DNA of 64,000 nucleotides from an uncultured Lachnospiraceae bacterium (GCA_910584945.1 CAJUDY010000019.1:4724-68723); one strand, 5' to 3'. Counted from the first letter of the stretch, positions 16,728 through 25,966 are shown. Notes: generated by a model not told the origin, from the letters alone. A program made the numbers and translations.

Positions 16728-16815
16728 GCTTCTGCCCTTCATCCGCACGGGGTGGAGATCAATTACTGATCGCTTCGCGCTCACTCATTGATCTGTGCTC
16801 CTTCCGGGCAGAAGC
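16728..16815. repeat. Structured inverted-repeat element between ktrB and ktrA
   Basis: Outer arms GCTTCTGCCC (16728-16737) and GGGCAGAAGC (16806-16815) are perfect complements. Inner arms GATCAAT (16757-16763) and ATTGATC (16787-16793) are also perfect. In the mRNA this would fold into a long two-part hairpin ending about 24 bases before ktrA. It could set the ktrB:ktrA ratio or be a small mobile repeat. Confidence 0.7.
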
Positions 16816-16826
16816 TGTTTTTTCTT

Positions 16827-18170
16827 CTAACCGATGTTGATCCGCTCCACAGGCTGCCGTAAGCCGGACTTTTGCTTCTTGTCTGTAAACGCCAGGGCAA
16901 AGGACAGACTTCCGATCCGTCCGCCGTACATCAGAAGAATCAAAAGTATCCTGGACACGGTCCCGGTCTGCCTGGTGATGCCCGTGCTCATTCCCACCGT
17001 ATTCATCGCCGAAAAGGTCTCCAGAAGAACATCGGTCAGGGGCAGGCCGTCTACGGCGCAGATGACAAGAGAAGCCGTCACCGCCATGGACAAGGACAGG
17101 GTAAAGACCACCGCCGCCTTTTCGATCATCCCGGCCTCCAGCCTGCGCCCGTAGATGTTCACCCCGTCTCTTCTCTGGATCATGGAGACAATATAGCACA
17201 GAAGCACCATAACCGTCGTGGTCTTTACGCCTCCTGCCGTGGAGCCCGGATTCCCGCCGATCAGCATCAGCACCATGGTCAGAAGCTTCCCGGCGTCGGT
17301 CATCCCGGCCACATCCGTCGTATTAAAGCCTGCGGTCCTCGGCGTCACCGCCGCAAAAAGAGCGCCCAGAAACTGTCCGGACCCGTCAAGCCCCGACAGC
17401 ACGTTGTTCCGCTCCAGAAGCCAGAAAAAGGCCGTAGGGACCGTCACCAGTACGACCAGAGCCGTCAGCACCATCTTGGTGTGAAGGGTGTATCTTTTCC
17501 ACTGAAAACGATGCTTTTGCAAGTCTCTCCATACGACAAAGCCAAGGCCTCCAGTGAGAATCAGAACTGTCACGGTCAGATTCACCAGCCAGTCCCCCTC
17601 ATAGCGGACCAGAGAACCATAGGCTTCATATCTGCCCATCAGGTCGAAGCCCGCATTGCAAAAAGCCGATATAGAGTGAAAAATTCCATAGTAAATCCCC
17701 TCCAAAAGACCGAATTCCGGCACAAAACGCAGAGAAAGGAGCACCGCCCCCGTCCCTTCGATTAAAAGCGTTCCTTTGACGATCAGCTTTGCCAGACGCA
17801 CAATCCCTCCAAGTTCCAGGGTATTCACACTGTCTCTTAACAGTCCGCGATCCGCCAGACCGATCCGCCTGCCCATGGCAACAAGAATCGTCACGCCAAT
17901 CGTCACAAAGCCAAGGCCACCGATCTGAATCATCAGAAGGATGACAAGCTGCCCGAACAGACTCCAGTTCTGATAAGTGTCCACCACCACAAGCCCGGTC
18001 ACACAGGTGGCGCTGGCCGCAGTAAACAGGCAAGACAGAAAATCCGTCCCTCCGGCACCTCTGGTGGATACCGGAAGCATCAGAAGCCCCGTCCCGCACA
18101 GAATGATGATAAGAAAGCCCACCGCGATCCACTGGGTGCGCGTCAGGCGGTTTCGCATTTTTGCAAACAT
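16827..18170 (-). CDS. ktrB: Potassium uptake channel subunit KtrB (TrkH family)
   Basis: 447 residues, polytopic. The four pore repeats are visible, e.g. SATCVTGLVVVD, SISAFCNAGFDL, TPRTAGFNTTDV and GNPGSTAGGVKTTTV, and SAMNTVGMSTGI near the end. It imports K+ (with Na+ in known KtrAB systems) together with KtrA. The start ATG 18170 follows GGGAGG. The mRNA leader begins with a hairpin next to the ribosome site. Confidence 0.94.
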   Translation of the reverse strand: MFAKMRNRLTRTQWIAVGFLIIILCGTGLLMLPVSTRGAGGTDFLSCLFTAASATCVTGLVVVDTYQNWSLFGQLVILLMIQIGGLGFVTIGVTILVAMGRRIGLADRGLLRDSVNTLELGGIVRLAKLIVKGTLLIEGTGAVLLSLRFVPEFGLLEGIYYGIFHSISAFCNAGFDLMGRYEAYGSLVRYEGDWLVNLTVTVLILTGGLGFVVWRDLQKHRFQWKRYTLHTKMVLTALVVLVTVPTAFFWLLERNNVLSGLDGSGQFLGALFAAVTPRTAGFNTTDVAGMTDAGKLLTMVLMLIGGNPGSTAGGVKTTTVMVLLCYIVSMIQRRDGVNIYGRRLEAGMIEKAAVVFTLSLSMAVTASLVICAVDGLPLTDVLLETFSAMNTVGMSTGITRQTGTVSRILLILLMYGGRIGSLSFALAFTDKKQKSGLRQPVERINIG

Positions 18171-18183
18171 ATAAGATCCTCCC

Positions 18184-18208
18184 GCCGGATTTTGTATAAA
18201 CTTCCGGC
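18184..18208. promoter_or_regulatory. Leader hairpin of ktrB, terminator-shaped on the plus strand
   Basis: GCCGGA (18184-18189) pairs with TCCGGC (18203-18208). On the plus strand it is followed by TTTTTT, the form of an intrinsic terminator. On the minus strand it lies at the very 5' end of the ktrB leader, next to the GGGAGG ribosome site. It could stabilise the mRNA or stop antisense transcription. Confidence 0.55.
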
Positions 18209-18214
18209 TTTTTT

Positions 18215-18243
18215 ATTATAATACCCTCTTCTCCTTTTGTCTA
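18215..18243 (-). promoter_or_regulatory. Probable sigma-A promoter of ktrB-ktrA
   Basis: TAGACA (18243-18238) and TATAAT (18220-18215) are spaced 17 bases apart. Transcription would start near 18208, directly at the leader hairpin. Confidence 0.7.
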
Positions 18244-18351
18244 TCTGCGAAAATACGGTACGGTTCCAAAACTTTCTGAATTTCCTCCTACCTATTTTGG
18301 GAAAATAGTGTTATGATAGATACAGCAGTCTAGAAAGTAAAAAGGAAATAT

Positions 18352-19344
18352 ATGGATATCAACAAATTAAGTGAAGAACGAACCCTGATGGTACAGCAGG
18401 CGGAAAAGGAAAAAGAAAGCCTTGCCGACATCCAGAAGGAGATCAAGAAAAGAAAAGATTATATTCACTCTCTTCATCTGCTGGAAGAGAGCAAATATGA
18501 CAACAATCAGGCGAGAACCCAGTACAGCGGTCTTCTGCGGATATTAAAAAAATACAAGATTGATCTGGAACAGACCTCCGAGGATTTTCAGCAGATGACC
18601 CAGGCTATCCAGGACGCCAGCCGGGGACTGGAATTCGGGCAGAAAGGAGAAGACCGGGCCGCGGAGGCCATAGAGCTTCTGGGAGACAAGGTGATCTCCC
18701 TTAAGAACCTCCGTCTCAAATACAATAATCTGGACATCGAACACGACCTGGTCATCATCGCTCCCACCGGCATCTTCTCGGTGGAAGTAAAAAACAAGCG
18801 GAATAACGGCACCATCTCAGAAAAAGGCATCTTAAGAAGCGGCTCCCACTCCGAAAATCTCATCGAACAGATCCGCCGCCACACGAATTCCTTAAGCCGC
18901 TATCTGGAAGACATCTACAAGAAACAGCCGCAGATAAAAAAGAAGTTGAAGGTCTACCCCATCATCCTCTGGGCCAACGACCGTTCCAATGTAAAAGACC
19001 AGTTTCGGGAGGTCCCGGTCTGTTACATCAACCGGCTGGAATATGAGATTTTCAAAAAAGACCGCTATACCGCCCGTCTCTCCAGAAATGAGATGGAGGA
19101 CATCAGCGCAAAGCTGAAGAAAAGGAAACATCAGAACCGTCTGTATCCACTCTGCGTGGACAAGACCTACCTGGAAGAGCTGACCGAATACAGTTTACAG
19201 GATTTAAAAAAGCAGATGGAAGACACGACCCGTCGGCTTCGCATCGACGAATACGACATCCGCACCTTGGACAAGAAGATCCAGCAAAAAGGAAAGAGCA
19301 TCCTTTCTAAGATCGGAGAACTGTTCTTAAAAGATACGATCTGA
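18352..19344 (+). CDS. NERD-domain protein with coiled-coil flanks
   Basis: 330 residues, no signal peptide. Residues 1-100 are charged and likely coiled coil (QQAEKEKESLADIQKEIKKR). The NERD (nuclease-related) domain follows: GQKGEDRAAEAIELLGDKVI, NNLDIEHDLVIIAPTGIFSV and EVKN, which keep the E...D...ExK nuclease-like residues. A C-terminal coiled region (SLQDLKKQMEDTTRRLRID) ends the protein. NERD proteins are often linked to DNA processing or defence, but no partner genes are adjacent. The start follows AAAGGAAATAT. Confidence 0.85.
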   Translation: MDINKLSEERTLMVQQAEKEKESLADIQKEIKKRKDYIHSLHLLEESKYDNNQARTQYSGLLRILKKYKIDLEQTSEDFQQMTQAIQDASRGLEFGQKGEDRAAEAIELLGDKVISLKNLRLKYNNLDIEHDLVIIAPTGIFSVEVKNKRNNGTISEKGILRSGSHSENLIEQIRRHTNSLSRYLEDIYKKQPQIKKKLKVYPIILWANDRSNVKDQFREVPVCYINRLEYEIFKKDRYTARLSRNEMEDISAKLKKRKHQNRLYPLCVDKTYLEELTEYSLQDLKKQMEDTTRRLRIDEYDIRTLDKKIQQKGKSILSKIGELFLKDTI

Positions 19345-19386
19345 ATGAAAAAACATAACGGGAAGCAGATTAAAACATTTGCTGCT

Positions 19387-19435
19387 AAAAAGGAGCTGCA
19401 CGCCATACTTTGGCGTGACAGCTCCTTTCTTTTTC
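19387..19435. terminator. Bidirectional terminator between convergent genes
   Basis: AGGAGCTG (19391-19398) pairs with CAGCTCCT (19419-19426), with an inner CGCCA/TGGCG stem and T or A runs on both sides. It serves the NERD gene on the plus strand and the SDR operon on the minus strand. Confidence 0.9.
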
Positions 19436-20282
19436 ACGATGTCAGCTCGTTCATTTCCCAGAGACTGGCCGTTCCATAATCGATATACAAAATCTGACCG
19501 CTCATATAGCTGAAAATCCTGCTCCCAACGGTCACTAGCGGGTAGCCCATCTCTTCCGGGGAAGCCCACCGTCCGTTCCAGAAGTCCAGACTGTGTTTCT
19601 CCAGAATTGCCTGACCCTGTGCCGGATCTCCGGTGACGGACCGGTTGAAATCTTCAGTCAGACCCGTCTTCGTCATCCCGGGAGCGATGGCATTCAGCCG
19701 GATCTTCCGGTTGATAAATTCCGGCTCATGACACCGGTCCATCACGTAGACATTCTGGCACTTCTTGGCAAATACATACCCGTCTCCGGTACAGTCAGGG
19801 TGAGACTGATACCATGCGGCCGCCTCGCTCCAGCTCTTGCATGAGATGATCTCCCGGCATTCTTTGACAGATCTGCGCCAGTCTTTGCCTCCGTCCGAGG
19901 AGATAAAGGTCACCGATCCATTGTCTGCAATCCGGGACAGCAGTTTCTCTGTCAAATACAAAAAACTATAAAAATTCGTCAACTGGACTTGAAGCGCATT
20001 GGCCTTGCCCGGCGCGTTGGCAATCCCATGGCAGAGAAACAACGCGTCGATGGTCTCCGGACATTCCCGGATCATATGTTCGCATCCTTCCTCATTCCCC
20101 AGGTCGGCCCGAATCTCTTTTGTCACCGAAAAATCCAGGGGCTTTCTCCGAACTACGGCATATACATCAGCACCCAGATTCCGTAAGAGCCTCGTCGCCG
20201 CATATCCCATACCGGAACCGGCGCCCGTAATCACCACATTTTTCTTTTCCAGTCCGAACAGTCCTTTGATATCCATAGTCAT
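19434..20282 (-). CDS. Short-chain dehydrogenase/reductase
   Basis: About 282 residues. The Rossmann motif is VVITGAGSGMGYAATRLL. SDR catalytic residues are present: Ser in VTFISSDGG, and Tyr and Lys in GYVFAKKCQ. The stretch IRLNAIAPGMTKTGL is typical of the family. NAD(P)(H)-dependent oxidation or reduction is expected; the substrate is unknown. It is the last gene of the leftward operon that starts at 22760 and seems intact, unlike the SDR at 25967. Confidence 0.85.
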   Translation of the reverse strand: MTMDIKGLFGLEKKNVVITGAGSGMGYAATRLLRNLGADVYAVVRRKPLDFSVTKEIRADLGNEEGCEHMIRECPETIDALFLCHGIANAPGKANALQVQLTNFYSFLYLTEKLLSRIADNGSVTFISSDGGKDWRRSVKECREIISCKSWSEAAAWYQSHPDCTGDGYVFAKKCQNVYVMDRCHEPEFINRKIRLNAIAPGMTKTGLTEDFNRSVTGDPAQGQAILEKHSLDFWNGRWASPEEMGYPLVTVGSRIFSYMSGQILYIDYGTASLWEMNELTS

Positions 20283-20296
20283 TTTCACCGGAACGC

Positions 20297-20797
20297 TTAC
20301 AGCATACGGTTCATATACTCGTAGCTGTGCGAATGGACTTCAAAAACAATGCCGAAGGGATCTCTGACGAATACGGTGGTGATCGTATTGACATCGCTGA
20401 TTTTGCGGATATTATAGTCGCTGTACTGTGTGCCGCCGTGAGCCGTGAACCGCTCCACAAACTCCTTGACATCCGGCACGGTGATGGCATAGTGGAACAC
20501 TCCGTGCTCTTTATAATCGAACTCCAGTTTCGGATCATGGCTTCCCTCAAATTCCAAAAGCTCAATGCCTACGCCGTTGGCTGTCGTCATATGAGCCAGA
20601 CGGAATCCGGTCCATGTGTGACCTTCATGCCCATAGACGGTGTTCGTAAACTGCGCCGATGGACCTCCATCATTTTTGATGGGAAACGGTCCCGCAATGT
20701 GATACCATCCCATGACTTCCTGATAGAACTGGATGGCCTTTTCGATATTGGGGACCGAAAGTCCCACGTGGTTGATGCTAGCAATTGGTACTGCCAT
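20297..20797 (-). CDS. VOC-superfamily (glyoxalase/dioxygenase-fold) protein
   Basis: 166 residues, one pair of VOC modules. It opens ASINHVGLSVPNIEKAIQFY. Metal-ligand-like residues are His in INHVGL, Glu in GIELLEFEG, His in VFHYAITVPD and Glu in GIVFEVHSH. The start ATG 20797 follows AAAGGAG. It may be an isomerase, epimerase, lyase or dioxygenase acting on the compound handled by this island. Upstream in-frame sequence overlapping the MFS gene was left out. Confidence 0.85.
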   Translation of the reverse strand: MAVPIASINHVGLSVPNIEKAIQFYQEVMGWYHIAGPFPIKNDGGPSAQFTNTVYGHEGHTWTGFRLAHMTTANGVGIELLEFEGSHDPKLEFDYKEHGVFHYAITVPDVKEFVERFTAHGGTQYSDYNIRKISDVNTITTVFVRDPFGIVFEVHSHSYEYMNRML

Positions 20798-20822
20798 ATG
20801 ACTACTCCTTTCTAAAAACAGA

Positions 20823-21863
20823 TTATGTGGTACTGGTATCCGTCTGCGGGAAACGGAAGCCGATAAAGCCAAGGATCAGCGCGACACCCACAAAGACGCT
20901 GCCGATGAGAAATACCTGATTCAGGGAGAGCCCCTGATTCATGGCCGCGCCGCACAGAGCGGTAAAGATCGTAGAGCCTCCGGTGGAAGCGAACTGGTAC
21001 ATGCCCTGAGCCGGCGGGATCTCTTCCGGCGTCAACTCAGTCTGGAAAAACGCGGCGTAACAGGACTGAGTGATCGCCTGACCGATACCTCCGATACCGG
21101 TTGCCAGATAGACGATAAACAGGGACGTCTGCGGCGTCAATGTATAGAAGATGGCAAGCCCCACCAGATATGCCACAATAGCCAGAAGTCCTGCCGGACG
21201 GAACCTTTTGCGGAATTCTTTCCCCACGAATGCGCCCACAAAAAGTCCAAGGATAAACTGAACGATGGTCTGCGGCATGGTGACGGTGGAACTGACCGTC
21301 GCGTCAAATCCCATAACCTGCTGGGCGTAGACGATGCCGTAAGCGCCGATGCAGGTGGCATAGGAGACCACCAGCGCCTGGATCACGAAGGTGTAGCGGA
21401 AACGTTTCTTCGCAAATACCTGGATGGGCACCGCCGGACTTTTCACACGCCGCTCCTGCTTCAGGAGAAGGAGGAAGCTGACGACGGCCGCCACGGGAAG
21501 AAGTATCCCCGGCGCACTGACATAAGCGAACAGTTTCCCGCCCAGTGACAGCCACATGACCAGGCACAGGACGAACACCACCAAGAGCAACAGGCCTGTA
21601 AGGTCAAAAGGTCCCACCGGACGCTTCCTGTTCGGATACACGGTGCAGAAAACGATCACCGGAATCACCGCGAAGATCACATAACAGATCAGACCCGCGC
21701 CCGCAGAGATGTGATCCACCACCAGTCCGGTCATATAGGGTCCAATCAGCGCCACATTGTTGCCGTAGCTGGACGCGTTGCAGGCGATCATCGTCAGAAT
21801 CAGCGCCAGGATCATACTGGTCTTCCTGCTGCCTTCATATCCAGAGTTACTGTTATTCCCCAT
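20823..21863 (-). CDS. MFS transporter with apparent internal deletion
   Basis: 346 residues, against roughly 450-500 for related 14-helix drug/solute carriers. The first helix (MILALILTMIACNASSYGNN) runs straight into YMTGLVVDHISAGAGLIC, which in family members comes after helix five. The segment carrying helices 2-4/5 and the cytoplasmic motif A (GxLaDrxGrr) seems missing, without a frameshift. The rest is regular (PQTIVQFILGLFVGAF, ATGIGGIGQAITQSCYAAFF). Transport activity is doubtful. The start follows GGGAGGGAGAAG. Confidence 0.7.
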   Translation of the reverse strand: MGNNSNSGYEGSRKTSMILALILTMIACNASSYGNNVALIGPYMTGLVVDHISAGAGLICYVIFAVIPVIVFCTVYPNRKRPVGPFDLTGLLLLVVFVLCLVMWLSLGGKLFAYVSAPGILLPVAAVVSFLLLLKQERRVKSPAVPIQVFAKKRFRYTFVIQALVVSYATCIGAYGIVYAQQVMGFDATVSSTVTMPQTIVQFILGLFVGAFVGKEFRKRFRPAGLLAIVAYLVGLAIFYTLTPQTSLFIVYLATGIGGIGQAITQSCYAAFFQTELTPEEIPPAQGMYQFASTGGSTIFTALCGAAMNQGLSLNQVFLIGSVFVGVALILGFIGFRFPQTDTSTT

Positions 21864-21897
21864 CTTCTCCCTCCCCTCGTAAAATATGTAAAAATGA

Positions 21898-22760
21898 TCA
21901 GGCGTTTTCGATCTCGTTTAAGAATTTATCAAGCTCCCGCTCGTCCATTCCCCAGCCATGCTCTTCTGCCGGATAGAGCGCTTCCTTGACCTCCTTGTCA
22001 AATCCCATACAGCCTTTGACGATCTCGTTCATGCACTGAGCATAAGCCTTGGAGTGCTTTGCCATGGCTTCCGAAGGAAGAAAACCGAGCAGATCAAAGA
22101 TGACCATCTCTGAGCCGTCCGCAACGCCGCCTGCAGCCACTTCGATCACTGGAATGCGGAGCTTCTTCGCGATGGCATTGGTAACTTCCCGGGAGGTCAT
22201 CTCGATGGTCATGCCGACCATGCCGTTTTCCTGATATTCATAAGCTTTCCGATAGACTGCCATCGCCTCCGCGGCGGTCTTTCCACAGCGGCGGTAGCCC
22301 CCGACGCGCGCCGTCTGCCAGCCGGACAATGTCCCCACATGCCCGAAGACCGCGATCTCATTGTCGGCCATTACCTTTAATACTTCGTTGGTCACCCCAT
22401 GGGCATGACGGCGTCCGCGCCGTCCGCCAGGAGTTCCGACGCTTCCTTCACTGCGGTACTGGCGTCCGCATACTGCTGGGTCTGCATGACGGCGTTCAGA
22501 CAGATATTGGGAGCCATCTTTCTCTGCATTCTCGTCCACCATTTGATATTTTCCGCTCGCATGGCGCTGTTCTCTCCCGGAGCAGTAAAACGAACCAGAT
22601 CAATTCCGGATTTCTCACAGAGCATGGTAAACATGGGATCAAAATACGCAGTACCCACCATGGAGATCTTCTTTCCCTCATCCTTCATTTTCTGAAGATG
22701 CCATACGGTCTTCCTCCCCTGATTGACTGCGGTCATTGGAATATTTGTTTTTGCTGCCAT
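21898..22760 (-). pseudogene. PanB-like ketopantoate-hydroxymethyltransferase-family gene with frameshift
   Basis: The N-terminal half (22760 to 22392: TVWHLQKMKDEGKKISMVGT, ASELLADGADAVMPMG) ends at a TGA. The C-terminal half continues in another frame (TNEVLKVMADNEIAVFGHVG, GGYRRCGKTAAEAM, KLRIPVIEVAAGGVADGSEM). One extra C in the CCCC run at 22395-22398 would join them to about 287 residues, the PanB-family length. PanB makes ketopantoate, but several family members in catabolic islands have other substrates, and the catalytic residues were not checked. A sequencing error in the run is possible. Confidence 0.8.
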
Positions 22761-22894
22761 TGTCGTTCCTCCTTTTGTGATATTTGTATGTATCTACAGC
22801 ATATCAGAACAAAACAATGGTTAAAATACATAAAATCAGGTATAAATTATACTGTTTATTGGGTATTCCTACGAAAAGCAAGGACAGCTATAAT

Positions 22895-22948
22895 AGAAAA
22901 AAGCGAGAGTGTCATCTTTCATCGGAGACGATCAAAGCATCCACTCTC
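22895..22948 (-). terminator. Intrinsic terminator after the LuxR-type regulator
   Basis: On the minus strand GAGAGTG (22948-22942) pairs with CACTCTC (22911-22905), with inner pairing, and is followed by GCTTTTTTC. It lies just after the stop at 22959. Confidence 0.75.
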
Positions 22949-22958
22949 ACAGAGAAGT

Positions 22959-23748
22959 TCAAATTTGATTATACAATTTTACCAGAAGCTCCTGCCTGCT
23001 TGAGACATGCATTTTCTGATAGATGTGGGCAATATGCTTATAGGTCGTGGCCGGTGCAATGTGCAGCTTCCTGGAAATCTCTGCCGGAGCGATTCCGTGA
23101 CAGATCAGAGAGGAGATCTCGATCTCCCGCCTGGTCAGTCCGGTGGAGTCCCAGTCGATCTGCTGGGAGTTCTGTACATTGAACTGACTGGAATAAAAGT
23201 TCCGGTGCAGATTGTCAAGCTGCGGCAGAGCCAGACGCAGGGCTATGATCTCTTCCGCAGAAAAATTCGGCAGCGTACATCGGTCCAACATGAACATGGC
23301 GCGGATGCTTCCGTCTGTGTCGAACAGATTGAAGCCGAGGGAGTGTTTCAATCCTATGGGCCGAACATAATCCCGGGTAAATTCGGAAGCAGAGGTACTG
23401 CTCCAGTCGACCAGCCCAAGAACCGGTTTGGTGGGAGCCCCCCTCTGTTTTTTCGATCCGCTTAAAAATATTGTAGCGTCCGTCTTCGATCTGCGAGTAA
23501 TATTCCAGATAGGCAGTCACCCATCTGGGATCGATACCGATGACATACTGGTCGTAGATACGCCTTTTCTCATTGACAAAGTAGATGCGGGCATGGTCAA
23601 AAGGAACAAACAGCTCCGCCTGCCGTACGATCTCAATGGCAAATTCCTTTGGACTGTGTATATTTCCGCAGGAAAGCACCAGGTCATAAACTTTTTTCCA
23701 TGGAATATCACTCACTGCACACACCCCCGCTCTTTTGTGCTGTCTCAA
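22959..23748 (-). pseudogene. LuxR-type transcriptional regulator gene with frameshift
   Basis: The N-terminal sensor part (VYDLVLSCGNIHSPKEFAIE, YVIGIDPRWVTAYLEYYSQI) loses frame after KTEGG. Reading on in the second frame gives APTKPVLGLVDWSS, then FTRDYVRPIGLKHSLGFNLF and a C-terminal LuxR helix-turn-helix (LTRREIEISSLICHG, ISRKLHIAPATTYKHIAHIY). The break is in a run of six C at 23438-23443; five would restore one ORF. The true start is unclear (TTG 23748 or a GTG near 23715). It lies between the two arms of the island and was probably its activator. Confidence 0.8.
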
Positions 23749-23853
23749 AAATATTATGTTAATTATAACAATCAGAAAGGAACGCTGTCAACTGCGGCAG
23801 CGAAAAATAAGCCTGAATCGAAACCATTATAACTGGAGGTGATCATTTATCTT

Positions 23854-24861
23854 ATGAAAGGCTTTATCTACAATGGTCCAAAAAACATTGAACCAAGAGA
23901 ACTTGAACTTCCTGCATGCGGGGACAATGACATCATCATCCGCAACCTGTATGCCGGGATCTGCGGCTCCGATATCACTGCCTGGAAGCAGGGCGGTGAA
24001 TCCATGCGGATCTATCCGGGCAGCGAATTCGGGCACGAGATGGTGAGTGTCGTGACCGAGGCGGGTAAAAATGTCGAAGGCATCCAAAAAGGGGACCGGG
24101 TCTATCCATATCCTTTATTCTGTAAGGGCGATACATCCCGCAGTTCCACGGTGGGCGGCTTTTCCGAATATGTACATATCCCGGACTGCCGACTGAATCA
24201 CAGCGTGTACAAGGTGGATGACTGCATACTGGACAAAGTGGCAGCCATGCTCGAACCCTTCACGGTGGGCGGCCGGGCGGCTGTCCTGTCGAACCCGCAG
24301 CCGGGACAGAACGCCATTGTATTCGGCGCCGGCGTTATCGGCATGGCGGCAGCTATCACGCTGAAACATCTGGGCTGCGATCGAGTCATGCTGGTGAACC
24401 GCTCCACCTACCGGCTTGAAATCGCCCGGGAGCTGGGATTTGACACCTGCAGTCCGGTGCGCCAGGACCTGAAGGAGACCGCCATGGCTGCCCTTGGGAC
24501 TGGTTATGGAATCATGGGGCCGACGATCAACGCGGATATCTATGTAGATGCCACCGGTTCTGACGACGCGCTGGCTGCTTTCTGCCGGTACGGAAAACTC
24601 AACGCAATCTTTACCATCGTGGGGCTGCATCATCATCCGCTTTCCATCGATCCATTGCCGCTTACTTATTCGTCCTGGCGCATCCAGGGAAGCGGCGGCT
24701 ATACGCCAGAATCCGTGCAGACCGCTCTTGAGATCATGCGTTCGGGAGCCTTTGATCTGGAAAAACTGATCACCCAGGAATACTCCCATGAACAATTGGA
24801 AGAAGCCATCGAAAAGGCGGCGGTTTCCTCAGAATCACTGAAGGTACTGATCAAATATTAA
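23854..24861 (+). CDS. Zinc-type alcohol dehydrogenase-like (MDR) oxidoreductase, copy 1
   Basis: 335 residues. GroES-like N-terminal domain with catalytic-zinc ligands Cys in AGICGSDITAW and His-Glu in SEFGHEMVSVV. The Rossmann motif is IVFGAGVIGMAAAITLKHLG. The usual structural-zinc loop with four Cys is absent; only PYPLFCKGDT is there. The start is ATG 23854, nine bases after GGAGGTGATC; an in-frame GTG lies inside that ribosome site. It probably oxidises a polyol or hydroxy acid and pairs with the next gene. Confidence 0.88.
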   Translation: MKGFIYNGPKNIEPRELELPACGDNDIIIRNLYAGICGSDITAWKQGGESMRIYPGSEFGHEMVSVVTEAGKNVEGIQKGDRVYPYPLFCKGDTSRSSTVGGFSEYVHIPDCRLNHSVYKVDDCILDKVAAMLEPFTVGGRAAVLSNPQPGQNAIVFGAGVIGMAAAITLKHLGCDRVMLVNRSTYRLEIARELGFDTCSPVRQDLKETAMAALGTGYGIMGPTINADIYVDATGSDDALAAFCRYGKLNAIFTIVGLHHHPLSIDPLPLTYSSWRIQGSGGYTPESVQTALEIMRSGAFDLEKLITQEYSHEQLEEAIEKAAVSSESLKVLIKY

Positions 24862-24889
24862 CGAAAACTTTAATCAGGAGGAGGATTTT

Positions 24890-25939
24890 ATGAGACCCAA
24901 TACTTACAAAGCAGCCATATATAAGGGCACAAAGAACATAGAAATAATAGAAAAAACACTCCCGGAAGTCTGCGGAGACCATGACGTCATTGTCAAGAAC
25001 CGGATCGCAACCATCTGCGGCGCGGATTACAACGCCTACAGAGGCAGCGGTGACGCGGTGCAGATCTGGAAGGATCACGAGTTCGGTCATGAAATGGTCA
25101 GCGAAGTGATTGAGATGGGAAAAAATGTAACTGGAATTGAAATTGGCGACTGGATCTTCCCCAATCTGGGCTATGCCTATCATGACCGCAGCAGAATGGC
25201 CACCGTGGGCGGCTTTTCCGAATATCTCTATCTTCCAGATTTTCGTCTGGAAGGAGACTTTGGCGGCTTCGATCAGCCAAGCGCTATCAAGCTGGACAAG
25301 TCTTTGGGACTTAAGAACCTGTGTCTGTTAGAGCCCTTCGCAGTAGGCTGCAAGGCTGCAAAAAGTCTGGTGGGCAGAGGCACTACGGCAGTGGTCATCG
25401 GTTCCGGCATCATCGGCATGTCCACTGCCCTGACGCTGAAGCATTTCGGTTTTGAAAAGATCATGTTGATCGATTTCTCTGAATTCCGCTTGGAAAATGC
25501 CAGAAGCTACGGCCTTTTGACCTGCAATCCACAGAAAGAGAATCTGCAGGAGAAGCTGTTTCGCACCTTCGGCTCCGCCCGTGCCTACGGCGGGGAAAAA
25601 TGCGGCGCCCAGTGCTGGGTGGACTGCATCGGCATCCAGCCCTGCGTGGATTATTACACCCAATACGGCGGCTACGGAACCACCTTCTGCATCGTCGGCG
25701 TCCATCACAAGCCGGCACAGTTTGACGCCGCCAGCATCTGCTACAATCAGCAGTGGATCAAAGGCTGCGGCGTCGGCACCTACAAAGACGCCTTCGACGA
25801 CATCTGTGAGATGGTCCGCCAGGGGACCGATATCTCCGGCCTGATCTCCCAGGAATTCCCGCTGGAGAAGATAGAAGAAGCGCTTGTGACCCACGGAAAC
25901 TTCGAGATCGCCCAGAAGGTTGCGATTGTCTATCCCTGA
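24890..25939 (+). CDS. Zinc-type alcohol dehydrogenase-like (MDR) oxidoreductase, copy 2
   Basis: 349 residues, a divergent paralogue of the preceding gene (shared GFSEY, GHEMVS and GIIGMS/AALTLKHxG patterns). It has Cys in ATICGADYNAY, His-Glu in HEFGHEMVSEV and the NAD-binding VVIGSGIIGMSTALTLKHFG. It too lacks the four-Cys structural zinc loop. The start ATG follows AGGAGGAGG. The two may be subunits or act in sequence. Confidence 0.88.
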   Translation: MRPNTYKAAIYKGTKNIEIIEKTLPEVCGDHDVIVKNRIATICGADYNAYRGSGDAVQIWKDHEFGHEMVSEVIEMGKNVTGIEIGDWIFPNLGYAYHDRSRMATVGGFSEYLYLPDFRLEGDFGGFDQPSAIKLDKSLGLKNLCLLEPFAVGCKAAKSLVGRGTTAVVIGSGIIGMSTALTLKHFGFEKIMLIDFSEFRLENARSYGLLTCNPQKENLQEKLFRTFGSARAYGGEKCGAQCWVDCIGIQPCVDYYTQYGGYGTTFCIVGVHHKPAQFDAASICYNQQWIKGCGVGTYKDAFDDICEMVRQGTDISGLISQEFPLEKIEEALVTHGNFEIAQKVAIVYP

Positions 25940-25966
25940 TTGAAAGAGATGAGAGGAACATAAAAT

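Noticed and set aside
18171..18351. c-di-AMP (ydaO-type) riboswitch upstream of ktrB
   Set aside because: The predicted leader is under 40 bases and the conserved riboswitch motifs are absent; only a simple hairpin is seen.
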